DNA of 10,840 bases from Erysipelothrix rhusiopathiae (GCA_902797585.1 CADBTK010000074.1:1-10840); one strand, 5' to 3'; numbered from the stretch's first letter, positions 1 to 7,418 are shown. A program made the numbers and translations. Notes: generated by a model from the letters alone, not told the origin.

Positions 1-1086
1 AACTTTATTTTAAATACTTTTGGTTCAGAAGGAATTGACATTATGTTGCCGGTTGGATTGTCCTTCTTTACCTTTATGGAATTAAGTTACATCTTTGATG
101 TATACAATCATACTTCTCAAGCCAGTCATAATATTATAGAATATGCACTTTATGTATCTTTATTTCCAAAGATTAACATGGGACCCATTGTCTCTTATCA
201 CGAAATGCAACCACAGTTAAAACATAGAACAATTGAAAGAAAAGAAGTGGGAACAGGGTGGCTATTATTAATCAAAGGACTATTTAAAAAAGTCATTCTT
301 GCGGATAATTTTGCGATTGTCTTTGCTTCTTTGGCTAGTTCTAAAAGTGTAATTGGAACGTGGTTAATGGCTATTACTTATTTATTACAACTATACTATG
401 ATTTTAGTGGATATAGTGATATGGCTATTGGAATTGGGAAAATGTTTGGATTTGATTTTGGTATCAACTTCGACCATCCACTATCAGCTATTTCCGTGCA
501 AGACTTTTGGCGTCGTTGGCACATTTCTTTATCGACTTGGTTTAGAGATTATCTTTATATTCCATTGGGTGGAAATCGTAAAGGTCAAAATGCCTATATT
601 CGTAATATCCTAATTGTATGGTTATGTACAGGAATTTGGCATGGAGCAAACTGGACATTTATACTTTGGGGATTATATTTTGGAGCCTTATTATTGTTGG
701 AAAGATTTGTCATTGGAGATTTCTTGAAACAAAATGAAGGCGTATCAAGAGTATATACCTTTATTGTTGCGGTGATCGGATTTGTCTTCTTCTTTTCTCC
801 GACACTTATCGAATCTTTCCAAAATTTAGGACGTATGATAGGTATTGGAGCACAAGGGTTCATCGATGGAAAGGCAATCTTTGAATTATGGACACACTTA
901 ATTCTATATATTGTAGGATTTATCTTTACATACGATATATTTGAAAATGTACAAGCTTATGTACTTGTAAAATATAAAAAATTGGGACAACGCATCATGT
1001 TGGCGATGTATTCCATTGTATTTCTATTGTGCGTAGCATTTATTGTTGGATCTACGTACCAATCATTCTTATATTCAGCATTCTAG
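1..1086 (+). CDS. MBOAT-family membrane O-acyltransferase (AlgI/DltB-like), 5' end outside window
   Basis: Partial gene: the frame is open from base 1, and residues before the first in-window Met (base 43) read as normal protein, so the true start lies upstream. About 361 codons are visible; full AlgI-type proteins are about 460-500 aa. The MBOAT signature is clear: PVGLSFFTF near the window start, then QDFWRRWHISLSTWFRDYLY, IPLGGNRKG and GIWHGANWTFILWGLYFG. The first conserved His is encoded at 520-522 and the likely catalytic His (WHGANW) at 640-642. Several hydrophobic membrane segments follow to the C-terminus. Family members move acyl groups, usually acetyl, across the membrane onto exported polysaccharide or teichoic acid. 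The next gene starts 15 bases downstream and encodes a DHHW protein, the usual partner of such MBOATs. An AlgI-like polysaccharide O-acetylase is favoured over DltB because no dltA/C/D genes are adjacent. The acceptor polymer cannot be told from sequence. Confidence 0.92.
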   Translation, partial: NFILNTFGSEGIDIMLPVGLSFFTFMELSYIFDVYNHTSQASHNIIEYALYVSLFPKINMGPIVSYHEMQPQLKHRTIERKEVGTGWLLLIKGLFKKVILADNFAIVFASLASSKSVIGTWLMAITYLLQLYYDFSGYSDMAIGIGKMFGFDFGINFDHPLSAISVQDFWRRWHISLSTWFRDYLYIPLGGNRKGQNAYIRNILIVWLCTGIWHGANWTFILWGLYFGALLLLERFVIGDFLKQNEGVSRVYTFIVAVIGFVFFFSPTLIESFQNLGRMIGIGAQGFIDGKAIFELWTHLILYIVGFIFTYDIFENVQAYVLVKYKKLGQRIMLAMYSIVFLLCVAFIVGSTYQSFLYSAF

Positions 1087-1101
1087 AAAGGAGAAAAGCG
1101 T

Positions 1102-2268
1102 ATGAAAATGAAACGGTCTCAACGACTTGGAATTTACTTAGGAAAAATACTTCTCATTTTCATGTGCGCAATTTTCCTAATCAATATTGTTTGGCCAGAT
1201 AAGAAACAATCCGATCAAGAGAATCGTTCTTTACAAACGTTTCCTTCCTTATCATTGACAGATTTGTCTTCTGGTACATTCAATCAAAACTTAGATGCTT
1301 GGTTCTCTGATCAATTTGTGGGACGTCAAATGTTTATCCATATGAAATATTGGACACAAAAATTGACTGGGAATAAGAAAATAGAATCTGTTTTTCTAGG
1401 AAAAAATGGATTGATTGAAGATATCAATGAACCAAATACCAAACAATTGGAACGTAATAAAAAAGCAATCAATGACTTCTATCAAGAACGAAATCTTCAA
1501 ACAACTTTCTTATTAGCACCAACAGCTGCCAATATTTGGCAAGATCAATTACCTAGAGGGGCTTATACCATTGATCAAAACCAACAAATTGATGATTTTT
1601 ATAAGTCTATTAGTTCGGGTATAGAAAAAGTAGATATTCGCCCTATTTTAGAAGAGCATAAAAATGAATATTTGTATTATCATACCGATCACCACTGGAC
1701 AACACTAGGTGCCTATTATGCCTTTAGTCAATTAAATGAAGTGATGGAATATGGGGATGTGAATGTAGATTCCTATACGATTTATCCAGTGACTACTTCC
1801 TTTAAAGGAACATTGTCTAAACAAACAGGAAGCACAAATATTAAAGATCAAATTGATATTTATGTTCCTAAGTCAAAAGTGGAATATATCATGACTGATC
1901 AATCCACGGGTGAAAAATCACCAACATTATATGTATCCGATGCACTGAATACCAGTGATGCCTATACGGTTTTTATGGGTGGAAACCATGGGTTGTTGAA
2001 AATTGAAACAACAGCTGATTCTGATAAACACTTATTGTTGATTAAAGATAGTTATGCCAATGCATTGATTCCATTCTTAATTCCATATTATCGTACGATT
2101 ACGGTAGTGGATCCTCGTTATTATTTTGACGATGTTCAATTGCGTATTGATATGGATATGATCAATGAAGTGATGTATGTATATAATGCGAATACATTTA
2201 TGATTGATACATCTTTGGCAGATATGTTAAATGGAGCAAGTGATCCAATTTCTGAAACCGAAGAATGA
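1102..2268 (+). CDS. DHHW-family protein (AlgX/AlgJ-like), predicted polysaccharide O-acetylation partner
   Basis: A 388-residue protein with a good ribosome site (AAAGGAG at 1087-1093). Residues 11-30 form one membrane anchor with a basic N-terminus, so the rest should lie outside the membrane. The family signature TDHHWT is at 195-200, followed by GAYYAF. Other conserved pieces are ENRSLQ (40-45), LAPTAANIW (138-146), GGNHG (293-297) and IKDSYANALIPFL (314-326), which carries the candidate nucleophile Ser317. This SGNH-like arrangement (Ser317 with Asp196/His198) is known from AlgJ/AlgX, which take acetyl groups delivered by an MBOAT protein and transfer them to sugar polymers. The MBOAT gene directly upstream fits this and they are very probably cotranscribed. 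The gene ends in a terminator shared with ispG. The function is inferred from family and neighbour; the substrate is unknown. Confidence 0.9.
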   Translation: MKMKRSQRLGIYLGKILLIFMCAIFLINIVWPDKKQSDQENRSLQTFPSLSLTDLSSGTFNQNLDAWFSDQFVGRQMFIHMKYWTQKLTGNKKIESVFLGKNGLIEDINEPNTKQLERNKKAINDFYQERNLQTTFLLAPTAANIWQDQLPRGAYTIDQNQQIDDFYKSISSGIEKVDIRPILEEHKNEYLYYHTDHHWTTLGAYYAFSQLNEVMEYGDVNVDSYTIYPVTTSFKGTLSKQTGSTNIKDQIDIYVPKSKVEYIMTDQSTGEKSPTLYVSDALNTSDAYTVFMGGNHGLLKIETTADSDKHLLLIKDSYANALIPFLIPYYRTITVVDPRYYFDDVQLRIDMDMINEVMYVYNANTFMIDTSLADMLNGASDPISETEE

Positions 2269-2269
2269 C

Positions 2270-2297
2270 AAAAGCGAGAGTTAAAACTCTCGCTTTT
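2270..2297. terminator. Bidirectional intrinsic terminator between the DHHW gene and ispG
   Basis: A near-perfect inverted repeat: the left arm AAAAGCGAGAGTT (2270-2282) pairs with AACTCTCGCTTTT (2285-2297). It has A-runs on one side and T-runs on the other, so it can act as a U-tailed hairpin in both directions. It fills the gap between two convergent genes and its right arm overlaps the ispG stop codon (2296-2298, read on the minus strand). Confidence 0.88.
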
Positions 2298-3345
2298 AAT
2301 AAGCATCGATTTCATCTTTTAAACGTTGAATGATTTTATCTTGGCTAACTTTTTCAATGACTACGCCTTTTTTGATGAGAAGTCCTTCTTTGATACCACC
2401 AGCAATGGCAATATCGGCATGTTTGGCTTCGCCTGGACCATTGACAGCACATCCCATGATAGCTACTGTAACATTCTTATGAACATTTTTTAAATAGTCT
2501 TCTATCTCAGCTACAACTGGTTCAATATCCCATTGCGTTCTTCCACAAGTTGGACAAGCTATTAAGTCAGGCACATCATTTTTTAATCCACAACTTTTCA
2601 ACAATTCCTTAGCAATCGCAATTTCTTTATCACAACTTCCATTAACACTAATACGAATGGTATTTCCGATGCCATTCAATAGTAGGGAACCTAATGCTAA
2701 ACTAGATTTTATGGCACTGGTCATAACACTTCCAGCTTCTGTAACGCCTAAGTGTAGTGGATAATCAAATGTTTTTGCAGCAAGGCGATACGTTTCAATA
2801 CAAAGAAGGGGATCGCTTGATTTGAATGATAGAACTGTGTCATAGAAATCCATGCTTTCTAATATGTCTATATGACGTTTGGCACTTTCAATCATTCCTT
2901 GCGCAGTTGGTTTTCCATATTTTTCATGAATATCTTTTTCTAAAGAACCACTATTAATTCCAATACGAATTGGAACATTTTTTTCTTTACATGCTCTAAC
3001 AACTGCTTCTACATTTTCTCTTGCACCAATATTTCCTGGATTTAAACGGATTTTATCAACCCCTGATTCAATGGCAGCTAGAGCTAGTTTATAGTCAAAG
3101 TGAATATCCGCAACTAAAGGAATATGGATATTTTCTACAATGGTTTTTATTGCGTGGGCATCGTCCATATCCATACAACTGACGCGAATCATTTCACATC
3201 CCAAAGTTTCTAAATAATGGATTTGATCAATCACTGCTTGAGCATTACTGGTTTTAATATTACACATGGATTGAATGATGACATGATCATTTCCACCCAA
3301 TGTGATGTCTCTAACACGGACACTGCGTGTTTGATTTCGTTTCAT
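2296..3345 (-). CDS. ispG: 4-hydroxy-3-methylbut-2-enyl diphosphate synthase (flavodoxin/ferredoxin type), IspG
   Basis: IspG (GcpE) converts methylerythritol cyclodiphosphate to HMBPP, the next-to-last step of the non-mevalonate isoprenoid pathway, in the cytoplasm. It feeds undecaprenyl phosphate and other prenyl lipids. The 349-residue product begins MKRNQTRSVRVRD, then shows the TIM-barrel part with QSMCN, VADIHFDY, KIRLNPGN and RIGINSGSLE. The iron-sulfur domain has CPTCGR (Cys264, Cys267) and MGCAVNGPGEAKHAD (Cys299, Glu306), the three Cys plus Glu cluster ligands of the family. The length fits the short bacterial form. The frame is open up to a TTG at 3396, but that start has no ribosome site, whereas the ATG at 3345 follows TGAGGG (3351-3356 on the minus strand) and gives the family's usual N-terminus. 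It is divergent from the penicillin-binding protein gene. Confidence 0.96.
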   Translation of the reverse strand: MKRNQTRSVRVRDITLGGNDHVIIQSMCNIKTSNAQAVIDQIHYLETLGCEMIRVSCMDMDDAHAIKTIVENIHIPLVADIHFDYKLALAAIESGVDKIRLNPGNIGARENVEAVVRACKEKNVPIRIGINSGSLEKDIHEKYGKPTAQGMIESAKRHIDILESMDFYDTVLSFKSSDPLLCIETYRLAAKTFDYPLHLGVTEAGSVMTSAIKSSLALGSLLLNGIGNTIRISVNGSCDKEIAIAKELLKSCGLKNDVPDLIACPTCGRTQWDIEPVVAEIEDYLKNVHKNVTVAIMGCAVNGPGEAKHADIAIAGGIKEGLLIKKGVVIEKVSQDKIIQRLKDEIDAY

Positions 3346-3369
3346 AATATCCCTCAATTCTACATTCTC

Positions 3370-3375
3370 ATTATA
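3370..3375 (-). promoter_or_regulatory. Probable -10 box of the ispG promoter
   Basis: Read on the minus strand the bases give a perfect TATAAT, in the context GGATATAATG. It lies 24 bases upstream of the ispG ATG, which leaves a short leader carrying the ribosome site. No strong -35 box is seen; the best TTG-containing hexamer is 15 bases away. The assignment is inferred from the -10 match and position. Confidence 0.45.
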
Positions 3376-3389
3376 TCCATTTTTTATAT

Positions 3390-3419
3390 TAAACAAAAGA
3401 AAATGAATTGTTGTATAAT
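3390..3419 (+). promoter_or_regulatory. Probable promoter of the penicillin-binding protein gene
   Basis: A perfect -10 TATAAT is at 3414-3419, preceded by TG, with a weak -35 (TAAACA, 3390-3395) at 18 bases. Transcription would start near 3426 and leave a leader of about 15 bases containing the AGAGGA ribosome site at 3431-3436. It is back-to-back with the ispG promoter in under 100 bases. Confidence 0.5.
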
Positions 3420-3440
3420 AGATTGATAAAAGAGGATTTT

Positions 3441-5507
3441 ATGGCAATAAGAAAAAAGAGTAACCCCATAGTAAATATTGACCAAGAAGTATCACAACGT
3501 ATACTTGGTTTTTCTATACTTATTTTGGTTGCCTTTTTAGTTGTATTTTTACGTCTATTCTATATTCAAGTGATTCAACACGATTCATATACTGCAAAAA
3601 AAGATGATTATACATCGATTCGTCAATATATCACAGCTCCTCGTGGACAGATTTATGATCGCAATGGGAAAGTATTAGCGGCTACTGTTGTCTCTCATAA
3701 TATTGTATATACATCGCCACAAAATATGAGCCAAGATGATTATGAATTATATGCAGGTCGTATTGTAGAAGTCTTTAATATAAAAAAATCAGACATTTCA
3801 TTAACAGAGAAAAAAGAAGCTTATATTACGCATAAGTCATTCTTAGATCGTAAAGATCCACAATATCGTGCTAACCACTTGATGACTGAAAAAGAATATG
3901 AAGAATATTCCAGTGGTCAATGGGGTGCCAATGCAGAGTCTCAACGGTATGCATTATTATTGAAACGAATTGGGGATGATGAAATCGAAGAAATGTCCGA
4001 TTCAGAATTAAAAACAGCCGTTGTATACAATCGTATGATTAAAAATGCATCCAGTGGGCAAGAAAATGTCATCATTGAAGATGTTAGTGATGAAGATGTT
4101 TCCTATTTAGTAGAACATAAAACAGAATTTCCAGGATTTGATGTAGACTTTGGAGGATGGAAGAGAGAATATCCTTATAAAGAAACGCTATCTGATGTAT
4201 TAGGTACTGTTTCTACTAATACGGAAGGATTGCCACAAGAAAATGCAGAATATTACTTACAAAAAGGATATCAATATAACTCAACCGTAGGGAAATCAGG
4301 GCTTGAATTCCAATACAACGATGTACTAGCAGGAACGGCCCAAGAATCTATTATTACTTATGATTCCAAAGGATTGGCTCATCGTAATATTACACGGCAA
4401 GCCATGAAAGGAAATGACATCTATTTAACGATTGATATCGATATGCAACAAGAATTAGATGCCATTATCAAACAAACGTTAGAAACATATGCGGGAACAC
4501 AAAACCGTGAAAACTTCTCCAGCTTATTTATGGCAATGGAAAATCCAAACGATGGATCAATCATTGCGATGAGTGGATACCAAATAAACTTAGACAATAA
4601 GAAGATGACATACTTTGCCTCTGGTTGTTATCAAAGTTTGGCCAACCCAGGATCTAGTATTAAGGGAGCCACAGTTTATATGGGGGAAAGTGAAAAGGTC
4701 ATTAAACCAGATGAAATCATTATGGACTCGGTCATGAATATTGCCGGACAAGAGTTTGCCAGTTATGAAGACCATGGAGCGGTTAATGATGTCAAAGCTT
4801 TATCTGTATCGAGTAACGTTTATATGTTTAATATTGCCATCCGTCTAGGAGGAGCCACTTATGAGCCGGGAGGACCATTAGGAATTAGTGATATCCAAGG
4901 AACGGTGAATAAGATGCGTTCTTATTATTCTATGTTTGGCCTTGGAAATAAAACGGGTCTAGATGTACCAGATGAGGCCAGTGGATATATGGGGAATGTT
5001 AGTGAACCAGGGATGTTATTAAACTACTCCATTGGACAGTTGGATATGTATACACCCGTTCAATTGTTGACTTATGTTTCAACCATTGCCACTGGAGGGA
5101 CTTTATATAAACCAACTTTGATGCAAAGCATTCGAGAAGTAAATAGTGAACAAGTTATTCAAACAGGTCCTGGTCAAGTTCGAAATGTTCTTCCAGAAAA
5201 GAACAAAGCATACCTAGAACGTGTGCAGATGGGATTTAGAGATTGTGTGCTAGCTGGAAATGCGAGTGAGGCTTTACAAAAAATGTCGGAAGGTATTGCA
5301 GGGAAAACAGGAACTGCCGAGGTAACGGAATGGACAACGGCTGTATTCGTTGGATATGCACCATATGATAAGCCAGAAGTATCCTTTGCCTGTGTAGCTC
5401 CAACCTCTAGTATTAACGAACAAAATGTGGCGCCAAATATCTGTAGTTATGAAGTAACGCCGCTTGTATTGAATCGTTATTTCAGTTTATATCCAGTCAC
5501 AGAATAA
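3441..5507 (+). CDS. Class B penicillin-binding protein (PBP2/FtsI family transpeptidase)
   Basis: A 688-residue peptidoglycan D,D-transpeptidase that cross-links stem peptides outside the membrane. After a short basic cytoplasmic stretch there is one membrane segment (about 20-44), then the N-terminal dimerisation/pedestal domain with APRGQIYDRNG (66-76), typical of class B enzymes. The transpeptidase domain covers about 330-685. Its three active-site motifs are present: SSIK (Ser405 nucleophile, Lys408), SSN (457-459) and KTGTAE (Lys622). No PASTA repeats follow. The ATG at 3441 is chosen because AGAGGA lies just upstream; the open frame continues to a TTG at 3408, but that would overlap the promoter. 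PBP2 (elongation) and FtsI-like (division) roles cannot be separated here, since no mreBCD, rodA or division genes are in view. rpmG follows after 61 bases with its own promoter. Confidence 0.93.
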   Translation: MAIRKKSNPIVNIDQEVSQRILGFSILILVAFLVVFLRLFYIQVIQHDSYTAKKDDYTSIRQYITAPRGQIYDRNGKVLAATVVSHNIVYTSPQNMSQDDYELYAGRIVEVFNIKKSDISLTEKKEAYITHKSFLDRKDPQYRANHLMTEKEYEEYSSGQWGANAESQRYALLLKRIGDDEIEEMSDSELKTAVVYNRMIKNASSGQENVIIEDVSDEDVSYLVEHKTEFPGFDVDFGGWKREYPYKETLSDVLGTVSTNTEGLPQENAEYYLQKGYQYNSTVGKSGLEFQYNDVLAGTAQESIITYDSKGLAHRNITRQAMKGNDIYLTIDIDMQQELDAIIKQTLETYAGTQNRENFSSLFMAMENPNDGSIIAMSGYQINLDNKKMTYFASGCYQSLANPGSSIKGATVYMGESEKVIKPDEIIMDSVMNIAGQEFASYEDHGAVNDVKALSVSSNVYMFNIAIRLGGATYEPGGPLGISDIQGTVNKMRSYYSMFGLGNKTGLDVPDEASGYMGNVSEPGMLLNYSIGQLDMYTPVQLLTYVSTIATGGTLYKPTLMQSIREVNSEQVIQTGPGQVRNVLPEKNKAYLERVQMGFRDCVLAGNASEALQKMSEGIAGKTGTAEVTEWTTAVFVGYAPYDKPEVSFACVAPTSSINEQNVAPNICSYEVTPLVLNRYFSLYPVTE

Positions 5508-5509
5508 AC

Positions 5510-5538
5510 TTGCACAAACAAGTATCATTTGATACAAT
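5510..5538 (+). promoter_or_regulatory. Probable rpmG promoter with extended -10 and palindrome
   Basis: The -35-like TTGCAC (5510-5515) is followed after exactly 17 bases by TACAAT (5533-5538), preceded by TGA, giving an extended -10. A short inverted repeat, GTATCA-TT-TGATAC (5522-5535), lies over the spacer and -10. The -35 matches only in its TTG, so strength would rest on the extended -10. Confidence 0.55.
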
Positions 5539-5554
5539 TACTACGCTATTAAAT

Positions 5555-5561
5555 AAGGAGG
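5555..5561 (+). promoter_or_regulatory. Ribosome binding site setting the rpmG GTG start
   Basis: AAGGAGG, a near-perfect anti-16S match, sits seven bases before the GTG at 5569. It is what fixes this non-ATG start. Confidence 0.8.
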
Positions 5562-5568
5562 ACAGACT

Positions 5569-5721
5569 GTGGTAAGAGATCGTATAACATTTAAGTGCTC
5601 TGTATGTGGTGAAGAAAACTACATCGGTACTCGTAATAAAAGAAAACATCCGGACCGTATGACAATCAACAAATATTGTCCAAAATGTAATCAAAAAACG
5701 GAACATAAGGAGAAAAAATAA
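5569..5721 (+). CDS. rpmG: 50S ribosomal protein L33
   Basis: A 50-residue basic protein, normal for L33, a small zinc-ribbon protein of the large ribosomal subunit near the E site. The sequence starts MVRDRITFKCSVCGEENY and includes TRNKRKHPDRM and KYCPKCNQKT. Four cysteines form two CxxC pairs (Cys10/Cys13 and Cys37/Cys40), so this is the zinc-binding C+ form and not the Zur-regulated cysteine-free paralogue. It starts with GTG behind a strong ribosome site. It stands between the PBP gene and an MBL hydrolase gene, with its own likely promoter and an intrinsic terminator just after the stop. Confidence 0.95.
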   Translation: MVRDRITFKCSVCGEENYIGTRNKRKHPDRMTINKYCPKCNQKTEHKEKK

Positions 5722-5722
5722 G

Positions 5723-5745
5723 AAAGACTCATACGGGTCTTTTTT
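5723..5745 (+). terminator. Intrinsic terminator after rpmG
   Basis: The stem AAAGACTC (5723-5730) / GGGTCTTT (5735-5742), eight pairs with one G-T, has loop ATAC and a T-run ending at 5745. It begins two bases after the rpmG stop, and its T-run touches the first possible ATG (5746) of the next gene. Confidence 0.8.
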
Positions 5746-5757
5746 ATGTTTATTGAC

Positions 5758-6366
5758 ATGAAAGTATTAATGTATTGTTTGGGACCGGTCCAAACCAATT
5801 GTTATGTATTGATTGAAAAAGGACATGCACTTATCATTGATCCAGGGGATCGATTCCCACAACTAGATTACATCCTAGAAGAGAATGAAGCACAATTGGA
5901 TGCCATTTTATTAACACATGCACACTTTGATCATATACAAGGAGTGGATGCGATAGTGGATAAATATGATGTGCCTGTTTATATTCATCCTAAAGAAGTG
6001 GATGCATTAACAGATCCTGTCCAAAATGGGTCACAGTCTTTTATGATTCCTTGGCGTGCCACAAACAAAGCTTTACCTATGTTGCCAGGAATTCATGAAA
6101 TCGGACCATTTACATTTAAAATGGTACATACCCCTGGTCATTCACCAGGATCGAGTTTATTTATTTTCGATGATCAAATGTTTGCGGGAGATACAATCTT
6201 TCAAGGATCGATTGGTCGAACAGATTTACCAGGAGGCAATCTCAATCAAATGATGGCCTCTTTAGAAAAAGTAAAAATGTATGATGTGGATTATGATATT
6301 TATCCAGGCCATGGTCCAAAAACAACCCTTAATCAAGAAAAACAATGGAATCCTTATCTAAGATGA
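5758..6366 (+). CDS. MBL-fold metallo-hydrolase, glyoxalase II-like (YqgX type)
   Basis: A 202-residue cytoplasmic metallo-beta-lactamase-fold protein. Metal ligands are complete: THAHFDH (His54, His56, Asp58, His59), TPGHSPGS (His128), FAGDT (Asp145) and YPGHGP (His185). GSIGRTDLPGG is typical of the short glyoxalase II-like hydrolases found in many Bacillota. These are often called hydroxyacylglutathione hydrolases, but the true substrate is usually not established, and the C-terminal glutathione-binding domain of real glyoxalase II is missing. The family N-terminus resembles MKVLMYCLGPVQTNCY, which supports the ATG at 5758; an in-frame ATG at 5746 directly follows the upstream terminator. 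Neither has a normal ribosome site. From memory, this family is often found near comG in Bacillota, which fits here, but no role in competence is claimed. Confidence 0.88.
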   Translation: MKVLMYCLGPVQTNCYVLIEKGHALIIDPGDRFPQLDYILEENEAQLDAILLTHAHFDHIQGVDAIVDKYDVPVYIHPKEVDALTDPVQNGSQSFMIPWRATNKALPMLPGIHEIGPFTFKMVHTPGHSPGSSLFIFDDQMFAGDTIFQGSIGRTDLPGGNLNQMMASLEKVKMYDVDYDIYPGHGPKTTLNQEKQWNPYLR

Positions 6367-6388
6367 TCAAAAAAGGTCATCTTTTTTT
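6360..6388 (+). terminator. Intrinsic terminator after the MBL gene
   Basis: The stem AAGATGATC (6360-6368) / GGTCATCTT (6375-6383), nine pairs with one G-T, has an all-A loop and a T-run to 6388. The left arm contains the MBL stop codon. Only 31 bases separate the T-run from the comGA start. Confidence 0.85.
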
Positions 6389-6419
6389 GTCGCTTTTGTT
6401 ATTTTCATCGTATTAGAGT

Positions 6420-7418
6420 ATGGATATGATGGAAGAATTATTGAATGCTCTTATACGATTGGCATTAGAAAAACATTGCAGTGATATTCATTTTGTTCTC
6501 CAACAAGGACAATTAAAACTTTCATTGCGCACACCAACGGGAATGGAAGATGTCCATCAAGATTTGTGGAATCCTGGATTGTTTGAATATCTTAAGTTTC
6601 GTGCCAATCTAGATTTAACCAACCCCTTTGTTCCTCAAAGTGGACAATTTGATTGGTCATTTAAAGAGAGATTAATATTTTGTCGTTTCAGTGTCATTTC
6701 CAATCATAAGATGGAAACCGGTGTATTGCGTTTACTTCAAACAGATGTCCAAATGCCCATTGAAAACTTATCGAACCAAGAAGGAATCACTGATTATTTC
6801 TATTCTTTATGTAAAATGAGACAAGGATTACTAGTCTTTAGTGGACCGACCAATTCAGGAAAGACTACGACCATTCATGCACTCTTGCATGAAATTGCCA
6901 AACAGAAACGATATAAGATTGTTACTTTAGAAGATCCAATTGAAATCGAAGACTCTTCCTATCTTCAAATCCAAGTCAATGAAACCATGGGGCTGACGTA
7001 TGAAAAGGGAATAGAAGAGTTGTTGCGACATGACCCAGATATTCTTTTTATTGGAGAAACGCGTAATGCCTATACGGCTCGTATGGTGATTCGTGCTGCT
7101 TTGACAGGTCATTTAGTATTCACTACGCTTCATGCTAAAAATGCTTTGGAAAGTATTGAAAGACTGATTGATTTTGGGATAGATCCTTTTGAGTTGCGTA
7201 ATACGCTAACCTCTGTCATTGCTCAACGTATTTATTCTCGCCCAAGTCAAGGACGCACGTGTTTGTATGAAGTGCTAGAAAAGGAAGATTTATTGTATGC
7301 CATTCAAAACCGACAATACACACCGACCCATAAAGGGTTATCTCAAATCATTTCTCAAGCGATTGAACACGGAAGTGTCCTTGACCAACAAGCCCTCTAC
7401 GATTTGCACGATCTCTGA
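6420..7418 (+). CDS. comGA: Competence pilus assembly ATPase ComGA
   Basis: A 332-residue GspE/PilB-type secretion ATPase that powers assembly of the competence pseudopilus from the cytoplasmic side of the membrane. Motifs in order: SDIHF near residue 21, Walker A GPTNSGKTT (142-150), Asp box TLEDPIE (169-175), Walker B ILFIGETR (208-215) and His box TTLHAKNA (235-242). It lacks the long N-terminal domains and tetracysteine element of larger GspE proteins, as is normal for ComGA. ATGs at 6420, 6426 and 6429 are close together and only a weak AGAG precedes the first, so the exact start is uncertain by a few codons. It is the first gene of the comG operon; comGB begins inside its 3' end. No recognisable ComK box or ComX/CIN box is found in the short upstream gap. 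Confidence 0.95.
   Translation: MDMMEELLNALIRLALEKHCSDIHFVLQQGQLKLSLRTPTGMEDVHQDLWNPGLFEYLKFRANLDLTNPFVPQSGQFDWSFKERLIFCRFSVISNHKMETGVLRLLQTDVQMPIENLSNQEGITDYFYSLCKMRQGLLVFSGPTNSGKTTTIHALLHEIAKQKRYKIVTLEDPIEIEDSSYLQIQVNETMGLTYEKGIEELLRHDPDILFIGETRNAYTARMVIRAALTGHLVFTTLHAKNALESIERLIDFGIDPFELRNTLTSVIAQRIYSRPSQGRTCLYEVLEKEDLLYAIQNRQYTPTHKGLSQIISQAIEHGSVLDQQALYDLHDL

Noticed and set aside
594..863. Open frames on the strand opposite the MBOAT gene and similar antisense frames in ispG, PBP, comGA and leuS
   Set aside because: They lie inside well-identified genes, show no domain-like features and have no suitable ribosome sites.
3346..3396. Longer IspG starting at TTG 3396 (minus strand)
   Set aside because: No ribosome site, and the start would lie upstream of the likely -10 box. 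ATG 3345 has TGAGGG and gives the family's standard N-terminus.
4034..4673. PBP active-site motif SSIK instead of the common STFK/STMK, considered as a sign of inactivity
   Set aside because: The pattern SxxK needs only Ser and Lys, both present, and SSN and KTG are intact, so an active transpeptidase is expected.
5753..5781. Perfect -35 hexamer TTGACA at 5753-5758 near the MBL start
   Set aside because: No acceptable -10 at 16-18 bases (the best, TATTGT, is only 14 away), and a promoter here would start inside the coding region.
6369..6388. A-run / T-run resembling a ComK box before comGA
   Set aside because: The spacing is seven bases, not five, and the runs are fully explained as the loop and T-tail of the MBL terminator; only one such unit exists.
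7297..7380. Longer ComGB starting at ATG 7297
   Set aside because: It would overlap comGA by 122 bases and add residues that do not resemble the ComGB family; the added part is an out-of-frame reading of the ComGA C-terminus.
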